Assembly: GCA_024643945.1 (NCBI GenBank)
Contig: JAHELX010000350.1
Span: 1 to 6,526 of the forward strand
Source of the DNA: Anaerolineales bacterium
Lineage (GTDB): Bacteria; Chloroflexota; Anaerolineae; 4572-78; NAK82
Length of the DNA stretch: 6,526 nt
Direction of reading: 5' to 3'
Shown: in pieces, positions 5,994 to 6,526 of the stretch
How positions within the stretch are numbered: position 1 is the first letter of the stretch
Layout of the letters: every line of letters begins with the position of its first letter
Notes under the pieces: generated by a model
What the model saw: the letters and a program-made list of their open reading frames with translations, nothing else
The model's database searches: none
Told to the model about the DNA's origin: nothing
Made by a program: the position numbers and the translations under genes

Positions 5994-6072
5994 CAATTAG
6001 CTGTCCCCAGGAGACACGAGGTTTCCCATCTGAGACAAACTCACAAATTATTCAAGCGAGGAGGCTTGCAGC
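5949..6072 (+). promoter_or_regulatory. Long fhs leader with alternative foldings
   Basis: The predicted leader can form two exclusive structures. In one, GTTTC (6021-6025) pairs with GAGAC (6032-6036), including one G-U pair. In the other, GACAAACTCAC (6034-6044) pairs with TTTGTC (5987-5992) and GTGAG (5969-5973), leaving a 13-nt bulge (5974-5986). A separate 5-bp hairpin, CAAGC (6053-6057) with GCTTG (6064-6068), carries the Shine-Dalgarno GAGGAG in its loop. No run of U residues follows, so any control would be at translation. I cannot match it to a known riboswitch. The stem assignments are from inspection, not from energy folding. Confidence 0.3.
6058..6064 (+). promoter_or_regulatory. 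fhs ribosome binding site in a hairpin loop
   Basis: GAGGAGG ends eight bases before the ATG at 6073. Its first six bases form the loop of a perfect 5-bp stem, CAAGC/GCTTG (6053-6068), so the site would be displayed rather than hidden if this hairpin forms. Confidence 0.75.
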
Positions 6073-6526
6073 ATGATCACCATCAGACATCCTGTACCCA
6101 GCGACATTGAAATTGCCCAGGAAGCGGTTCTGAGACCGATCAAGGAGGTGGCCGAGTCCCTCGGCCTGACTGAGGACGATCTGGACTACTACGGCAAGTA
6201 CAAAGCCAAAGTCCACCTGGATGTCCTGAAGAAATCCAAGGACCGCTCCCAGGGGAAGTACATCGACGTCACGGCCATCACCCCGACGCCGTTGGGCGAG
6301 GGGAAGACGACGACGACGGTGGGGCTGAGCCAGGCGATGGGGGCGCATCTGGGCAAGAATGTCTTCACCTGCATCCGCCAGCCCTCCCAGGGACCGACCT
6401 TTGGCATCAAGGGCGGTGCCGCCGGGGGTGGCTACAGCCAGATCGTGCCCATGGAGGACTTCAACCTGCACCTGACGGGCGACATCCACGCCGTGAGTGC
6501 GGCCAACAACCTGCTGGCGGCGGCGA
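6073..6526 (+). CDS. fhs: Formate-tetrahydrofolate ligase, N-terminal part (runs off window)
   Basis: The first 151 codons plus one base of formyl-THF synthetase, which joins formate to tetrahydrofolate with ATP. This is the entry reaction of the Wood-Ljungdahl methyl branch and of formate assimilation. Translated directly from the ATG at 6073: [18 protein letters not shown] starts the protein, and YYGKYKAKV (39-47) is a family block. [15 protein letters not shown] (70-84) is the P-loop. [19 protein letters not shown] follows, and the window ends in [13 protein letters not shown]. All are strongly conserved in bacterial Fhs, and no frame break is seen. A full Fhs is about 555-640 residues, so roughly three quarters is outside. 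It has its own promoter and leader and follows fchA, giving consecutive steps of one pathway. Confidence 0.97.
   Translation, partial: MITIRHPVPSDIEIAQEAVLRPIKEVAESLGLTEDDLDYYGKYKAKVHLDVLKKSKDRSQGKYIDVTAITPTPLGEGKTTTTVGLSQAMGAHLGKNVFTCIRQPSQGPTFGIKGGAAGGGYSQIVPMEDFNLHLTGDIHAVSAANNLLAAA

Noticed and set aside
5949..6072. Glycine, ZTP (pfl) or THF riboswitch in front of fhs
   Set aside because: TCAGGCACAAAGG (5957-5969) resembles part of a glycine aptamer and GACCCCGGC recalls ZTP-type leaders. The 5' half of a glycine aptamer would fall within the promoter, the ZTP 3' CCGCCUGGGC-type element is absent, and the THF core is not seen. A covariance-model search would settle it.
5897..6072. tRNA(Sec) or other tRNA gene near selA or fhs
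   Set aside because: No cloverleaf with a TTC-type T-loop and acceptor stem could be found in this or the other intergenic regions.

Overview
This window most resembles a moderately GC-rich, probably anaerobic bacterium of the Chloroflexota type (Anaerolineae-like). That placement is an inference. It rests on general protein flavour, on degenerate TGCGTAT heptamer repeats of a kind I associate with such genomes, and on the pairing of selenocysteine and C1-folate genes. No rRNA or other phylogenetic marker is present.

Layout. (1) Positions 1-1337, minus strand: most of an ABC-F ATPase gene, running off the left edge just as its second ABC signature begins. (2) 1338-1534: a divergent intergenic region with an extended -10 promoter for the ABC-F gene, a second TATAAT box facing right, and a cluster of TGCGTAT-like heptamers with an inverted copy. 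(3) 1535-1903: a small four-helix membrane protein of unknown function. (4) 1919-2841: a two-gene module, a small DUF6922-like protein overlapping an AbiEii-type nucleotidyltransferase. It looks like a toxin-antitoxin or abortive-infection pair and has visibly lower GC than its flanks. (5) 2851-4227: selA, the PLP enzyme that makes selenocysteinyl-tRNA. (6) 4292-5200: surE nucleotidase. (7) 5270-5896: an FchA-like methenyl-tetrahydrofolate cyclohydrolase. (8) 6073 to the right edge: the first 151 codons of fhs, formate-tetrahydrofolate ligase, behind a near-consensus sigma-70 promoter and a leader of about 124 nt.

Working together. Fhs and FchA catalyse consecutive steps (formate to 10-formyl-THF, and 10-formyl-THF to and from methenyl-THF), shared by the methyl branch of the Wood-Ljungdahl pathway and by C1 assimilation. 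SelA supplies selenocysteine, which is often used in formate dehydrogenases, so selA and fchA-fhs may belong to one formate economy; no selenoprotein or selB is visible here. All genes from 1535 to 5896 read rightwards with gaps of 69 nt or less (one 52-nt overlap), so they could be one long transcript, with fhs separately promoted. I see no tRNA, rRNA, CRISPR array, transposase or convincing intrinsic terminator.

Most of the window is recognisable. The least explained parts are the putative TA pair wedged against selA, the fhs promoter/leader with three related GGCA-type motifs and two mutually exclusive foldings, and the heptamer repeats in the 1402-1534 leader.
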